A stretch of DNA of 33,744 bases, taken from NCBI GenBank assembly GCA_017461625.1, contig JAFTXJ010000012.1, positions 1 to 33,744 on the forward strand, read 5' to 3'. Under the pieces are notes generated by a model. That model saw only the letters and a list, made by a program, of their open reading frames with translations. It searched no databases and was not told where the DNA came from. Position 1 is the stretch's first letter; each line of letters opens with the position of its first letter. This document shows positions 1 through 8,196 of this stretch, piece after piece. The translations under genes were made by a program, and so were the position numbers. The DNA is from Clostridia bacterium (GTDB lineage: Bacteria; Bacillota; Clostridia; Oscillospirales; Acutalibacteraceae).

Positions 1-164
1 CAAAAATAAACAGCCGCACGAGAGCGGCTGCTGAAAATGTAATGCGTTGCTAAATTTCGAAGCCCCTTTCAGGGGCAAAGCCAGTAATCACCCCTTATAG
101 GGGTGGTGCAAACCACCGGTTGAACCGGTGGTTATGATTTTCAGTTGACAAATTTACATTTTGG
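1..164 (-). ncRNA. Candidate structured small RNA (or REP-like hairpin element)
   Basis: Read leftward, this stretch contains an 8-bp closing helix (CTGAAAAT at 31-38 with ATTTTCAG at 137-144) enclosing three perfect hairpins: 111-120 with 124-133, 89-95 with 99-105, and 62-67 with 71-76, each with a three-base loop. Next to the closing helix is a 7-bp stem (11-17 with 24-30) followed on the minus strand by TTTATTTTTG, an intrinsic terminator pointing left. A minus-strand promoter (TTGATT at 193-198, 16-bp spacer, TATAAT at 171-176) would start the RNA near 164. No coding frame of note is present. This is what the sequence shows; expression is inference. The short-loop perfect palindromes could instead be a dispersed REP-like or IS200/IS605-associated DNA element. 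Confidence 0.4.
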
Positions 165-173
165 TATTAAATT
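145..173 (+). promoter_or_regulatory. Promoter of the secreted metallophosphoesterase
   Basis: A consensus TTGACA at 145-150 is followed by a 17-base spacer and TAAATT (168-173), a 4/6 match to the -10 box. The start codon at 200 has GGAGG at 188-192, seven bases upstream. Confidence 0.55.
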
Positions 174-198
174 ATATGTGAGAAATTGGAGGAATCAA
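171..198 (-). promoter_or_regulatory. Leftward SigA-type promoter for the candidate small RNA
   Basis: On the minus strand TTGATT (193-198) is separated by 16 bases from a perfect TATAAT (171-176). It overlaps the rightward promoter of the phosphoesterase at 200, so the two would compete. Confidence 0.4.
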
Positions 199-199
199 T

Positions 200-1537
200 A
201 TGAAAAAAACAATCAAAACAATATCAGTTATTCTCATCATTACTCTTATTATGAGTATTACGGCTTTCGCTGAGCCGGGCTTTGCGTACAAGGACGAAGT
301 GCTTACAGAGTTTTCACCGAGATGGTCACAAATACAAGCTGATGACACGGTAATTTCTGTTACGCCGGGTGCCACAGTCGGCGAACTTCGTTTTGCGTGG
401 CTGTCAAGCTCAACAGACAGCAATCCCGCTTTCAAGGTTTCGGAAAACAGCGATATGTCTGACGCTGAGGAGTTTGAGGTCGTTACTGCCGACGCTATCG
501 AAAACCTCAAATCAAACAAGGTTACCGTAACAGGACTTGAGCAAGGCAAAACCTATTATTATTCATACACTGAAAACGGTGTCTGGAGCGAAGTGCAGCC
601 GCTTACCGTTCAATCGGCAGACAACTTCACCGTTCTCTATGTTTCCGACGCACAAATCGGACGTTCCGGCGACGAAACTCTTGAAGAAATACTTATCCGT
701 GACACCTGCGGTTGGAATTACACGGTTGACAAAATGCTTACAGCCTACCCAAATGCCGCTTTTGCAATTTCAGGCGGCGACCAGTTCCAATCGCCCGACA
801 GCCTCGTTCAGATGAAAGCTTACCTTTCTCCCGAAGCTTTGCGTTCTCTGCCTGTTGCCAACACCATCGGCAATCACGACGATGATTCTACGCTTTACGG
901 TGAAATCTTTAACAACCCTAACGAGGTTGACGAACTTATGCCCAGTGAAGCCGGAACAGGATATTATTACACTTACGGTGATGTACTTTTTATTACAATC
1001 AACTCAAACAACAACTTTATGCTTGACACCGCAAAGGTTTTGCGTGAAGCGACAAAGGCTTATCCCGACACCAAGTGGAGAGTTGTCACAATGCACCACA
1101 ACCCTTATTCAGCCTCATTAAGCGACGACGATTTTTCAGAAGAAAGACTTTTCTTTTCATCGCTCTATGATTTATACGATATAGACCTGTGCCTGAGCGG
1201 ACACGACCACTTTTATTCACGCACAGACACTATGTACGCAGGCAAAATCACTGACGGTGAAGGCACGGTATATGTTCAGTCTTCCTCAGCTTCCGGCAGT
1301 AACTATGACCCGCTTCCCGAATCAACCGCTTCATTTACTGTTTCCGCTTTTGATGTGCGTGTTCCCACTTACACAGCATTTACGTTTAACGATGATGCGA
1401 TAGTCGGCACGACTTATCGCACCGACACAAACGAAATCATTGATTCTTTTGAGATAACCGACAACACAACAGACTCAGATGTCAATTTTTTCACTGCAAT
1501 AATTTCATTCTTTAAAACTCTTTTTTCTATGATATAA
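200..1537 (+). CDS. Secreted metallophosphoesterase, purple acid phosphatase-like
   Basis: Predicted exported phosphoesterase of the calcineurin-like superfamily. Residues 1-24 form a signal peptide ending near AFA. Residues about 45-140 resemble the fibronectin-like N-terminal domain of purple acid phosphatases. The catalytic domain shows the dinuclear-metal motifs in order: SDAQ at 149-152 (Asp150), GGD at 192-194, GNHD at 224-227, a His pair at 299-300 and GHDH at 334-337. The first motif has Gln where many relatives have His, which is common in this subgroup. The last 19 residues are an amphipathic tail, DVNFFTAIISFFKTLFSMI, closely resembling the end of the unrelated LRR protein at 8197-10086, so it may be a localisation signal. 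The gene is monocistronic, with its own promoter and a terminator shared with the convergent neighbour. The family is clear; the substrate is unknown. Confidence 0.88.
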   Translation: MKKTIKTISVILIITLIMSITAFAEPGFAYKDEVLTEFSPRWSQIQADDTVISVTPGATVGELRFAWLSSSTDSNPAFKVSENSDMSDAEEFEVVTADAIENLKSNKVTVTGLEQGKTYYYSYTENGVWSEVQPLTVQSADNFTVLYVSDAQIGRSGDETLEEILIRDTCGWNYTVDKMLTAYPNAAFAISGGDQFQSPDSLVQMKAYLSPEALRSLPVANTIGNHDDDSTLYGEIFNNPNEVDELMPSEAGTGYYYTYGDVLFITINSNNNFMLDTAKVLREATKAYPDTKWRVVTMHHNPYSASLSDDDFSEERLFFSSLYDLYDIDLCLSGHDHFYSRTDTMYAGKITDGEGTVYVQSSSASGSNYDPLPESTASFTVSAFDVRVPTYTAFTFNDDAIVGTTYRTDTNEIIDSFEITDNTTDSDVNFFTAIISFFKTLFSMI

Positions 1538-1544
1538 AACAAAG

Positions 1545-1571
1545 CAGGCAACCGATCAAATCGGTTGCCTG
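1545..1571. terminator. Bidirectional intrinsic terminator
   Basis: A perfect 12-bp stem (CAGGCAACCGAT / ATCGGTTGCCTG) with a three-base loop sits between two convergent genes. The minus-strand side is followed by CTTTGTTTTAT, the plus side by a weaker T-rich tract. Confidence 0.85.
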
Positions 1572-1576
1572 TAGAT

Positions 1577-2389
1577 TTATTTATCAGGTTGTAATTTTAT
1601 AACTGCAATTTCGGGTCTGTTCCACAACCTGGCAGGCACAGGGTAAGTACCAAGTCCGCCTGAAACGTGAATATACTGACCGTTCACCTCATAAAGCCCT
1701 TTAACAAATCTGCCGTTCATGTCAGGTAATGCAGTTTTACCATCAAACACAGCACCGACAAACGGAAGACGGAAAAGACCGCCATGTGTGTCACCCGAAA
1801 GCACAAGCTCTATTCCGAAAGGGTGAAACCGTTCAAATTCAGGCATATGAGAGAGCAAAATCGAAAAGGTCGCTTCATCTTTTTTGAATGCATTTTCCAA
1901 ATCAAAATGAGGTGGAAAATACACATTATCAATGCCGTAAAGATGAAGTTTTGTGTTCTTGACAGTTATAACTTCATCTTTATAATTGATGACATTTACT
2001 CCGTTTTCACGAAGGAGGTTAAAAAAATCCTCGTCATCATCATGTTCACCATTGACATAGTAAGTAGGAAATCTTTCAGCAAGAGCTTCGAGAAGCTTAA
2101 ATGCCGTTTGTTTGCCACTTTCACTTTCATAGGTAAACATATCACCGGTTATAGCAACAAGGTCAGGAGCCTGGGCCGAAACTCTGTCTATCAGGGTTTT
2201 ATTTTCTTTGCCGAAGGTTGCACCGTGCAAATCGGTTAAATGCACAATGGTAATTTCGTCATTAACCAAATCACTTTTAATTTCAGCATGGTTGACACTC
2301 AGCGTGTAGTTGTTAATCCACCACACAAATACGAGCATCAGCAACACGAAAAAAACTGTGGTAATATGCAGTTTTTTAAGCTTTTTCAT
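1577..2389 (-). CDS. Membrane-anchored metallophosphoesterase, YkuE-like
   Basis: Calcineurin-like phosphoesterase with one N-terminal membrane segment (about residues 8-26) and the catalytic domain outside. Motifs seen are TDLH (52-55), GD (82-83), GEHD (114-117), LLSHMPE and SGDTHGG near the C-terminus. The third motif normally reads GNHD or GNHE; here the metal-binding Asn is replaced by Glu. The 270-residue length fits the YkuE/YpbG-type group, whose members act on cell-envelope or lipid phosphates, but the substrate here is unknown. It starts 33 bases after pyrI with no terminator between, so it may be the last gene of the pyr transcript. Its ribosome binding site is weak (GGTGA), consistent with low expression. 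Confidence 0.85.
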   Translation of the reverse strand: MKKLKKLHITTVFFVLLMLVFVWWINNYTLSVNHAEIKSDLVNDEITIVHLTDLHGATFGKENKTLIDRVSAQAPDLVAITGDMFTYESESGKQTAFKLLEALAERFPTYYVNGEHDDDEDFFNLLRENGVNVINYKDEVITVKNTKLHLYGIDNVYFPPHFDLENAFKKDEATFSILLSHMPEFERFHPFGIELVLSGDTHGGLFRLPFVGAVFDGKTALPDMNGRFVKGLYEVNGQYIHVSGGLGTYPVPARLWNRPEIAVIKLQPDK

Positions 2390-2422
2390 ATAATCACCGG
2401 ATAATATATATGCAACAAACTA

Positions 2423-2854
2423 TTACAGCAGACTACCGTGCTTTGCTTTTGATTCACAGTAAATGCAACGGTAAATTCCGTTAGCTTTGTCTGTTAACTT
2501 AAACATCTGCTGGAGCCCCTGCTCGGTTGAAGTGATGCACCTCGGATTTTTGCAGTGAATAACGTTACTTACCTTTTCGGGCAATTCAAGATGCCTCTTT
2601 TCAACAAGCTTGCCGTCTTTGATAACATCAACGGTAATTCCGGGGTCAATGTAACCGAGGATATCAACATCAACTTCGATTTCGGCGTCAATTTTAATAA
2701 TATCCTTTTTGCCCATTTTTTTGCTGTTTACATTTTTAATAATGGCAACAACACAGTCAAGCTTATCAAGCTCAAGGTAGTTATAAATCTTCATGCTTTT
2801 GCCTGCCTTGATATGGTCAAGCACAAGTCCGTTTTTAATTTCATCAATATGCAT
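2423..2854 (-). CDS. pyrI: Aspartate carbamoyltransferase regulatory chain
   Basis: Regulatory subunit that binds nucleotide effectors and joins catalytic trimers into the allosteric ATCase holoenzyme. The N-terminal allosteric domain covers roughly residues 1-95. The C-terminal zinc domain has the four expected cysteines as C-x4-C (101 and 106) and C-x2-C (130 and 133), which hold the structural zinc at the interface with PyrB. The length of 143 is slightly short of the 150 or so typical of the family. The start codon overlaps the pyrB stop as TAATG, implying translational coupling and equal stoichiometry. Its presence means this ATCase is probably feedback-regulated by nucleotides rather than being the PyrI-less type found in Bacillus. 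Confidence 0.95.
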   Translation of the reverse strand: MHIDEIKNGLVLDHIKAGKSMKIYNYLELDKLDCVVAIIKNVNSKKMGKKDIIKIDAEIEVDVDILGYIDPGITVDVIKDGKLVEKRHLELPEKVSNVIHCKNPRCITSTEQGLQQMFKLTDKANGIYRCIYCESKAKHGSLL

Positions 2855-3765
2855 TATTCTACCCCCAGAAGCTTTAATATAAGTGCCATTCTTATAAATT
2901 TACCGTTGCAAGCCTGACGGAAATATGCTGCTCTGATATCATCATCAACATCAAGGCTGATTTCATTAACCCTTGGCAGAGGATGAAGCACACGCATATC
3001 AGGCTTGGCAGCAGCAAGCTTTTCACTTGTGAGAATATAACTGTCTTTAAGTCGGATATAATCAGCCTCATTGAAAAAGCGTTCACGCTGAACTCGTGTC
3101 ATATAAAGAATATCAAGCTCAGGCATTGCTTTTTCAAGGTCTGTAGTTTCTGCAAACTCAACACCGGCATCAATCAATTCCTGCTTTAAATATTCAGGAA
3201 TTTTAAGCTCGTCAGGTGAAATCATAACAAACTTTACGTTGTTATAACGCATCATAGCCTGAACAAGCGAATGAACCGTTCTTCCGAATTTAAGGTCACC
3301 GCAAAGACCGATTGTAAGGTTATCAAATCTGCCCATTTCACGCTTGATTGTGAGAAGGTCGGTGAGGGTCTGTGTGGGGTGGTTGTGTCCGCCATCGCCT
3401 GCATTGATAATGGGAACAGATGCATTCATTGAAGCCACCAACGGTGCACCCTCTTTGGGGTGACGCATGGTGATAATGTCGGCATAATAAGACACAACTT
3501 TAACTGTATCGGCAACACTTTCACCTTTGCTGGCTGATGAACTGTTTGCCTCTGAAAAGCCAAGAACATTGCCGCCAAGCTCGTACATAGCTGCCTCAAA
3601 GCTCAGGCGAGTTCTTGTTGAAGGCTCAAAGAAAAGAGTTGCCATCTTCTGACCGTGGCACTTTTCACTGTATTTTTTAGGGTTCGCAATAATATCATCG
3701 GCAGTTGCGATAAGTTCGTCAATTTCTTCCACCGATAAATCAAGAATACTAATAAGGTTTTTCAC
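2854..3765 (-). CDS. pyrB: Aspartate carbamoyltransferase catalytic chain
   Basis: Catalyses carbamoyl phosphate plus aspartate to carbamoyl aspartate, the committed step of pyrimidine synthesis. The carbamoyl-phosphate motif [12 protein letters not shown] is near residues 46-57, the loop lysine (SASKGES) near 80, HPTQTLTDL in the middle and HPLPRVNEI near the C-terminus, all as in active enzymes. I place the start at a GTG at 3765: GGAGG at 3774-3778 lies eight bases upstream. The longer frame from a TTG at 3780 would contain that ribosome binding site inside the coding region. The resulting 303 residues match the family. It is coupled to pyrI downstream. Confidence 0.96.
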   Translation of the reverse strand: MKNLISILDLSVEEIDELIATADDIIANPKKYSEKCHGQKMATLFFEPSTRTRLSFEAAMYELGGNVLGFSEANSSSASKGESVADTVKVVSYYADIITMRHPKEGAPLVASMNASVPIINAGDGGHNHPTQTLTDLLTIKREMGRFDNLTIGLCGDLKFGRTVHSLVQAMMRYNNVKFVMISPDELKIPEYLKQELIDAGVEFAETTDLEKAMPELDILYMTRVQRERFFNEADYIRLKDSYILTSEKLAAAKPDMRVLHPLPRVNEISLDVDDDIRAAYFRQACNGKFIRMALILKLLGVE

Positions 3766-3795
3766 AAAACCATCCTCCAATTCAGAAATTTCGGG

Positions 3796-4428
3796 TTAAC
3801 CGTTAATCCAGCTTTCGTCTGAGGGATTGTTTCTGAATTTGATAAGTCTTGCAACATCTTCGGGCTTGATATAGCCTGTTTCTGATGCAACTTCTGCGAT
3901 TGTGTCAAAGTTTGTAAGGCTTACGTTTTTAACGTTTGCAGCAGCAAGGCGGTCAAGACCTTTCTGCATACCGTAAGTAAAGATACTCACAATACCGAGA
4001 ACCTCTGCACCTGCTTCACGAAGAACATCAACAACCTCGATAACGCTGCCACCTGTTGAGATAAGGTCTTCAATAACAACAACCTTCTGACCTTTTTCAA
4101 GTCTGCCTTCGATCTGGTTCTGTCTGCCGTGGTCTTTTGCACCTGAGCGAACATAACCCATAGGCATATCAAGAATTGAAGCTGCAATTGCTGCGTGAGC
4201 GATACCTGCTGTGCTTGTGCCCATAAGAACTTCACACTCAGGATATACTTCCTTTACCTTGTCAGCAATAGCCTGCTCAACGATTTTTCTCTGCTCGGGA
4301 GCTGTGAGGATGAGTCTGTTATCACAATAAACAGGGCTTTTGATTCCGCTTGCCCATGTAAAAGGCTCATCGGGGCGGAAGAATACAGCTTTAATCTCTA
4401 ACAATGCTTTAGCAACAATCTTTTCCAT
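3796..4428 (-). CDS. pyrE: Orotate phosphoribosyltransferase
   Basis: Transfers phosphoribose from PRPP to orotate, giving OMP. The PRPP-binding motif VVVIEDLISTGGSV lies at about residues 115-128, and LMGTSTAGIAHAAI in the hood region is typical of the family. At 210 residues the length is normal. GAGAGG lies about nine bases before the ATG. It follows pyrF by a 46-base gap and precedes pyrB, so it belongs to the same transcript. Neighbouring pyrF catalyses the next step. Confidence 0.96.
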   Translation of the reverse strand: MEKIVAKALLEIKAVFFRPDEPFTWASGIKSPVYCDNRLILTAPEQRKIVEQAIADKVKEVYPECEVLMGTSTAGIAHAAIAASILDMPMGYVRSGAKDHGRQNQIEGRLEKGQKVVVIEDLISTGGSVIEVVDVLREAGAEVLGIVSIFTYGMQKGLDRLAAANVKNVSLTNFDTIAEVASETGYIKPEDVARLIKFRNNPSDESWING

Positions 4429-4474
4429 TTTAAAATACCTCTCTGTTATAAAAATCTTATTAAATAATTATAAA

Positions 4475-5173
4475 TTAATCACAAAATTCTGCAACGCAAC
4501 GGCGATATGCTGCAACAGGGTCAGCAGCCGCAGTAATGGGTCTGCCCACTACAATATAGTCTGAACCGATTTCTTTTGCCTTTGCAGGTGTAGTAACTCT
4601 TACCTGGTCACCAATGTCTCCGTCTGCAAAGCGTACACCGGGAGTAACTGTGATAAACTCTTTACCGCAAGCTTCTTTAACCTTACCTGCTTCAAGAGGA
4701 GAACAAACAACACCGTCAAGGCCTGCAACCTTAGCGTTATTAGCATAGTGCATAACAACCTTGTCGATAGGCTCTTTAATGAGAAGGTCATCTTCCATTC
4801 TTTCCTGGCTGGTGGAAGTGAGCTGAGTAACAGCGATAAGAAGGGGTCTTGTGCCGTCAGGTCTTGTGAGACCTTCAATAGCAGCTTTCATCATAGCGAT
4901 TGTTCCTGCGGCGTGGAGGTTGCACATATCAACATCCATGCCTGAAAGAACGCTCATAGCTTTTTTAACTGTGTTAGGAATGTCGTGAAGCTTAAGGTCA
5001 AGGAAAATTTTGTGACCTCTTTCTTTAATTCCTTTTACGATTTCGGGACCTGCACCGTAAAAAAGCTCCATACCGATTTTAACATAGGGCTTTTCTTCAG
5101 TGAATTTGTCAAGAAAATCAAATACCTCCTGCTTACTACTAAAGTCGCAAGCAATAATTACATCTTTACCCAT
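4475..5173 (-). CDS. pyrF: Orotidine 5'-phosphate decarboxylase
   Basis: Converts OMP to UMP. It shows the catalytic signature [13 protein letters not shown] (about residues 57-69), whose Asp-x-Lys-x2-Asp arrangement carries the charged network that drives decarboxylation, and a GVRFADGD loop followed by YIVVGRPI near the C-terminus, which binds the phosphate. The length of 232 is typical for the bacterial short form. Its ATG overlaps the pyrD stop as TAATG, suggesting coupling to pyrD. Confidence 0.96.
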   Translation of the reverse strand: MGKDVIIACDFSSKQEVFDFLDKFTEEKPYVKIGMELFYGAGPEIVKGIKERGHKIFLDLKLHDIPNTVKKAMSVLSGMDVDMCNLHAAGTIAMMKAAIEGLTRPDGTRPLLIAVTQLTSTSQERMEDDLLIKEPIDKVVMHYANNAKVAGLDGVVCSPLEAGKVKEACGKEFITVTPGVRFADGDIGDQVRVTTPAKAKEIGSDYIVVGRPITAAADPVAAYRRCVAEFCD

Positions 5174-6084
5174 TAGTGAGCACCTCCGATTATATCTGTT
5201 AAATTATTTATTGAATACTTTTCCATAACTGCGGGGAGTGAATCAATGATGTTTTTACAGGCAAAAGGCTCCACAAGGTTTGCCGCACCTACCTGAACTG
5301 CAGTTGCACCGGCAAGCATCATTTCGATAACATCCTCAGCAGTTGAAACACCGCCCATACCGATGATGGGGATATTAACAGCTTCATACACCTGATAAAC
5401 CATTCTCAACGCAACAGGAAGAATTGCACTGCCTGAGAAACCGCCCATTTTGTTGTGGATAACAGGCTTTTGGGTTTTAAGATCAATTCTCATACCTAAA
5501 AGTGTGTTTATCATGCTGATACCGTCAGCACCGTTTTCTTCACAAGCTTTTGCAATTGAGACGATGTCGGTTACATTAGGGCTGAGCTTAATGAAAACAG
5601 GTTTGGTTGTAACAGCCTTAACTGCCTTTGTAACCTGAGCGGCAGCTTCAGCACTTGTGCCGAAAGCCATTCCGCCGTTGTGAACATTGGGGCAGCTTAT
5701 GTTAACCTCAAACCAACCGATTTGCTCCTGAGAGTCAAGCTTTTCACAGGTGTAGGCATATTCATCAAGAGAAAATCCGCTGACATTTGCCATAACCTTT
5801 TTATCAAAACAAGCTTTGAGCTTTGGAAGCTCTTCACTGATAACCTTATCAACACCGGGGTTCTGAAGACCTACGGAGTTAATCATACCTGCAGGACACT
5901 CGGCAATTCTTGGTGTTGGGTTGCCGAAGCGAGGGTCTTTGGTTGTTCCCTTAAAAGAGAATGTACCAAGCTCATTTATATCATAAAGCTCTGCAAATTC
6001 ATAGCCGAAGCCGAATGTTCCGCTGGCAGGGATAATCGGGTTATCAATTTCAATTCCGCAAAGGTTAATTTTAGTGTTTACCAT
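5173..6084 (-). CDS. pyrD: Dihydroorotate dehydrogenase, class 1B catalytic subunit
   Basis: FMN enzyme oxidising dihydroorotate to orotate in the cytoplasm. The active-site segment [11 protein letters not shown] carries the Cys base that distinguishes class 1 from the membrane-bound class 2 (Ser). Other family landmarks are [15 protein letters not shown] at the N-terminus, [10 protein letters not shown], and [19 protein letters not shown] for FMN phosphate binding. The gene is adjacent to and overlapped by pyrK, which fits the class 1B heterotetramer that passes electrons to NAD+. AAAGGAGGAG precedes the ATG. Length 303 is normal. Confidence 0.96.
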   Translation of the reverse strand: MVNTKINLCGIEIDNPIIPASGTFGFGYEFAELYDINELGTFSFKGTTKDPRFGNPTPRIAECPAGMINSVGLQNPGVDKVISEELPKLKACFDKKVMANVSGFSLDEYAYTCEKLDSQEQIGWFEVNISCPNVHNGGMAFGTSAEAAAQVTKAVKAVTTKPVFIKLSPNVTDIVSIAKACEENGADGISMINTLLGMRIDLKTQKPVIHNKMGGFSGSAILPVALRMVYQVYEAVNIPIIGMGGVSTAEDVIEMMLAGATAVQVGAANLVEPFACKNIIDSLPAVMEKYSINNLTDIIGGAH

Positions 6085-6815
6085 ATTATCTCCTCCTTTT
6101 TGAGAACGGGACCGTCCTTACAAATTCGCTTGTTGCCGTATTTAGTCTTGCAGCTGCAACCCATACAAGCACCGAAGCCGCAACCCATACGCTCCTCAAA
6201 GCTGAGCTGACCTGAAACCTCGGTAGCATTATAAAGTGCCTTAAGCATTGGCTCGGGACCACAGGTGTAGAAGTATGAATATTCACCGATTTCTTTAAGT
6301 GCATCGGTAACAAATCCCTTAACACCAACACTGCCATCAGCTGTGGCAACATATGTTTTAACACCTAAGGCTTCAAATTCGTCTTTATAAAAAACTTCAT
6401 CTGCTTTATTGAAGCCTAAGATTGCAACAGGATCTTTGCCCTCTTCCTTAAGCTTCTTAGCAAGATTAAACATTGGCGGAACACCAACACCGCCACCGAT
6501 AACAACAGGATTGTTGCCGCTTAAGGAAGTGTCAAAGCCGTTACCGAGACCTGTGAGAATATCGAGCGTTTCACCCGGTTTCATTTCACTCATAACCTCT
6601 GTGCCCTTGCCTACAACTTTATAGATAATTACGATTTCTTCATCATTATAATCACAGACAGAAATTGGTCTGCGAAGGAAGAATCCGTCAAGCTTGATGT
6701 TGATAAACTGACCGGGTGCAGTAAGAGCTGACGTATCACCTGCCAAAACCATTTTAAAAACATCATTGGCTATCTTTACGTTTTCTTTGATTTCAAAAAT
6801 TCCCTGTTTAGTCAT
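6078..6815 (-). CDS. pyrK: Dihydroorotate dehydrogenase electron-transfer subunit
   Basis: FAD and [2Fe-2S] subunit that lets the class 1B PyrD use NAD+. An N-terminal ferredoxin-reductase-like FAD domain contains FFLRRPISVCDY. A nucleotide-binding domain contains VVIGGGVGVPP. The C-terminal cluster motif MGCGFGACMGCSCKTKYGNK is followed by a further Cys and supplies the four cysteines for the 2Fe-2S centre. AGGAGG lies six bases before the ATG. It overlaps pyrC upstream by eight bases and pyrD downstream by seven, so the three are tightly coupled. Confidence 0.95.
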   Translation of the reverse strand: MTKQGIFEIKENVKIANDVFKMVLAGDTSALTAPGQFINIKLDGFFLRRPISVCDYNDEEIVIIYKVVGKGTEVMSEMKPGETLDILTGLGNGFDTSLSGNNPVVIGGGVGVPPMFNLAKKLKEEGKDPVAILGFNKADEVFYKDEFEALGVKTYVATADGSVGVKGFVTDALKEIGEYSYFYTCGPEPMLKALYNATEVSGQLSFEERMGCGFGACMGCSCKTKYGNKRICKDGPVLKKEEIIW

Positions 6816-8082
6816 TTTCTTCCTCCTGCCATACGATATTGCCGCCGCACATTGTCATAAGGCATTTACCGTAAACTTTCATTCCTTTAAAAGGAGTACT
6901 CTTACCCTTTGATACAAAATCATCAGGGTTAATTTCATATTCCTCATCAAAATTAAATACTGTTAAATCAGCTTTTGCGCCCACTTCAATATCTGAACCT
7001 ATATTAAACCTCTTTGAAGGGTTGTCGTGCATAAGCTCCACAAGTTTTTCAAGAGTGATGATACCCTTTTTAACAAGGTGAGTATAAAGCACACTCACTG
7101 CAGTTTCAAGCCCTACAACACCCATAAGGCTGCCTGCAAGACCCTTGCTTTTTTCTTCTGCAGTGTGAGGTGCGTGGTCGGTGGCAATCATATCAATTGT
7201 GCCGTCAAGAATACCTTTGATAAGAGCTTCTTTATCGTCCTTGGCACGAAGTGGAGGGTTCATCTTGAATCTGCCATCTTCCTGCAAATCTTCATCACAT
7301 AAAACAAGGTAATGAGGACCTGTTTCACAGGTAACATCCACACCGTTTTGCTTGGCATTACGGATAACCTCAACAGTTTCTTTAGCAGAAATGTGACACA
7401 CATGATAAGGGCAACCGTTTACCATTGAAAGCTCTAAGTCGCGCTGAACAGGACCCCATTCACTTTCAGAACAGATACCCTTGTGACCGTGGGCTTTGCA
7501 ATATTCACCGTCGTGAATATATCCGCCAAAAAGAAGGCTGTTATCTTCACAATGGGCGGTGATAATTTTACCCAAGGATTTTGCCTTTTCCATAGCAGCA
7601 GCCATCATACCAACATTCTGCACTCCCCTGCCGTCATCAGAAAAAGACACAACATAGTCATTCATTGAGTCCATATCAGCAAGCTGTTCACCCTTTTGAC
7701 CCACGGTAATTGAGCCGTAAGGCACAACGTTGATAACAGCATCTTTCTCTATAGCATCAAGCTGAAGCTTCAGGTTATCATAGCAATCAGGAACAGGGTT
7801 GAGATTCGGCATTGAGCAAACCGTGGTATAACCGCCCCTTGCTGCGGCCTTGGTGCCTGACAAAACTGTTTCTTTAAAAGAAAAGCCCGGCTCTCTGAGA
7901 TGAACATGAACATCTATGAGACCGGGAAATATGAATGAATTTGTAAAATTAAAAACAGTTACTCCGTCAAGGTCTGCATCAGAAGATAAAATATCGACAA
8001 TAACACCGTTTTCAACCAAAACGGATACCTTCTCAAACTTACCTTTGAGGTAAACATTCGCATTTTTTAATAAATATTTCAA
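6808..8082 (-). CDS. pyrC: Dihydroorotase
   Basis: Zinc amidohydrolase cyclising carbamoyl aspartate to dihydroorotate. It shows the metal motif DVHVHLREPG (His59 and His61 by my numbering) and ATDHAPHT near residue 300, plus the MPNLNP segment, as in class I dihydroorotases. I choose a TTG start at 8082: AAAGGAG (8091-8097) lies eight bases upstream. The longer frame from a GTG at 8100 would translate the ribosome binding site itself. The protein is then 424 residues, normal for the family. First gene of the pyr operon, with only about 24 bases between the predicted transcription start and the start codon. Confidence 0.94.
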   Translation of the reverse strand: MKYLLKNANVYLKGKFEKVSVLVENGVIVDILSSDADLDGVTVFNFTNSFIFPGLIDVHVHLREPGFSFKETVLSGTKAAARGGYTTVCSMPNLNPVPDCYDNLKLQLDAIEKDAVINVVPYGSITVGQKGEQLADMDSMNDYVVSFSDDGRGVQNVGMMAAAMEKAKSLGKIITAHCEDNSLLFGGYIHDGEYCKAHGHKGICSESEWGPVQRDLELSMVNGCPYHVCHISAKETVEVIRNAKQNGVDVTCETGPHYLVLCDEDLQEDGRFKMNPPLRAKDDKEALIKGILDGTIDMIATDHAPHTAEEKSKGLAGSLMGVVGLETAVSVLYTHLVKKGIITLEKLVELMHDNPSKRFNIGSDIEVGAKADLTVFNFDEEYEINPDDFVSKGKSTPFKGMKVYGKCLMTMCGGNIVWQEEEND

Positions 8083-8112
8083 TGCGGTTTCTCCTTTCAC
8101 TGTACTCAGGAT

Positions 8113-8141
8113 ATTCTACCATATTACATATACAAAGTCAA
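8113..8141 (-). promoter_or_regulatory. pyr operon promoter
   Basis: Minus-strand TTGACT (8136-8141), 17-base spacer, TAGAAT (8113-8118). Transcription would begin near 8106, only about 24 bases before the pyrC start, which leaves no room for a PyrR-type attenuator or other folded leader. Confidence 0.75.
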
Positions 8142-8156
8142 TTAAAATAACCGCTT

Positions 8157-8193
8157 TTTCAAAAAATAAAACTGACCTCCACAAGGGAGGTCA
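8157..8193 (-). terminator. Intrinsic terminator of the LRR protein gene
   Basis: Stem GACCTCC / GGAGGTC around a short loop, read on the minus strand and followed by TTTTATTTTTTG. It lies directly after the LRR gene and just before the pyr promoter. Confidence 0.85.
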
Positions 8194-8196
8194 ACG

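Noticed and set aside
1-140. CRISPR array from the series of hairpins
   Set aside because: The palindromes differ from one another in sequence and are not regularly spaced repeats with spacers.
1784-2239. Open frame of 151 codons opposite the YkuE-like gene
   Set aside because: It is antisense to a well-supported phosphoesterase with intact motifs, and its translation resembles no protein family.
3766-3780. TTG at 3780 as the pyrB start
   Set aside because: GGAGG lies within those first codons and is correctly spaced for the GTG at 3765.
8083-8100. GTG at 8100 as the pyrC start
   Set aside because: The ribosome binding site AAAGGAG would lie inside the coding region; the TTG at 8082 is correctly spaced from it.
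8106-8196. PyrR-binding attenuator ahead of the pyr operon
   Set aside because: The only hairpin there belongs to the upstream LRR gene terminator and lies before the pyr promoter.
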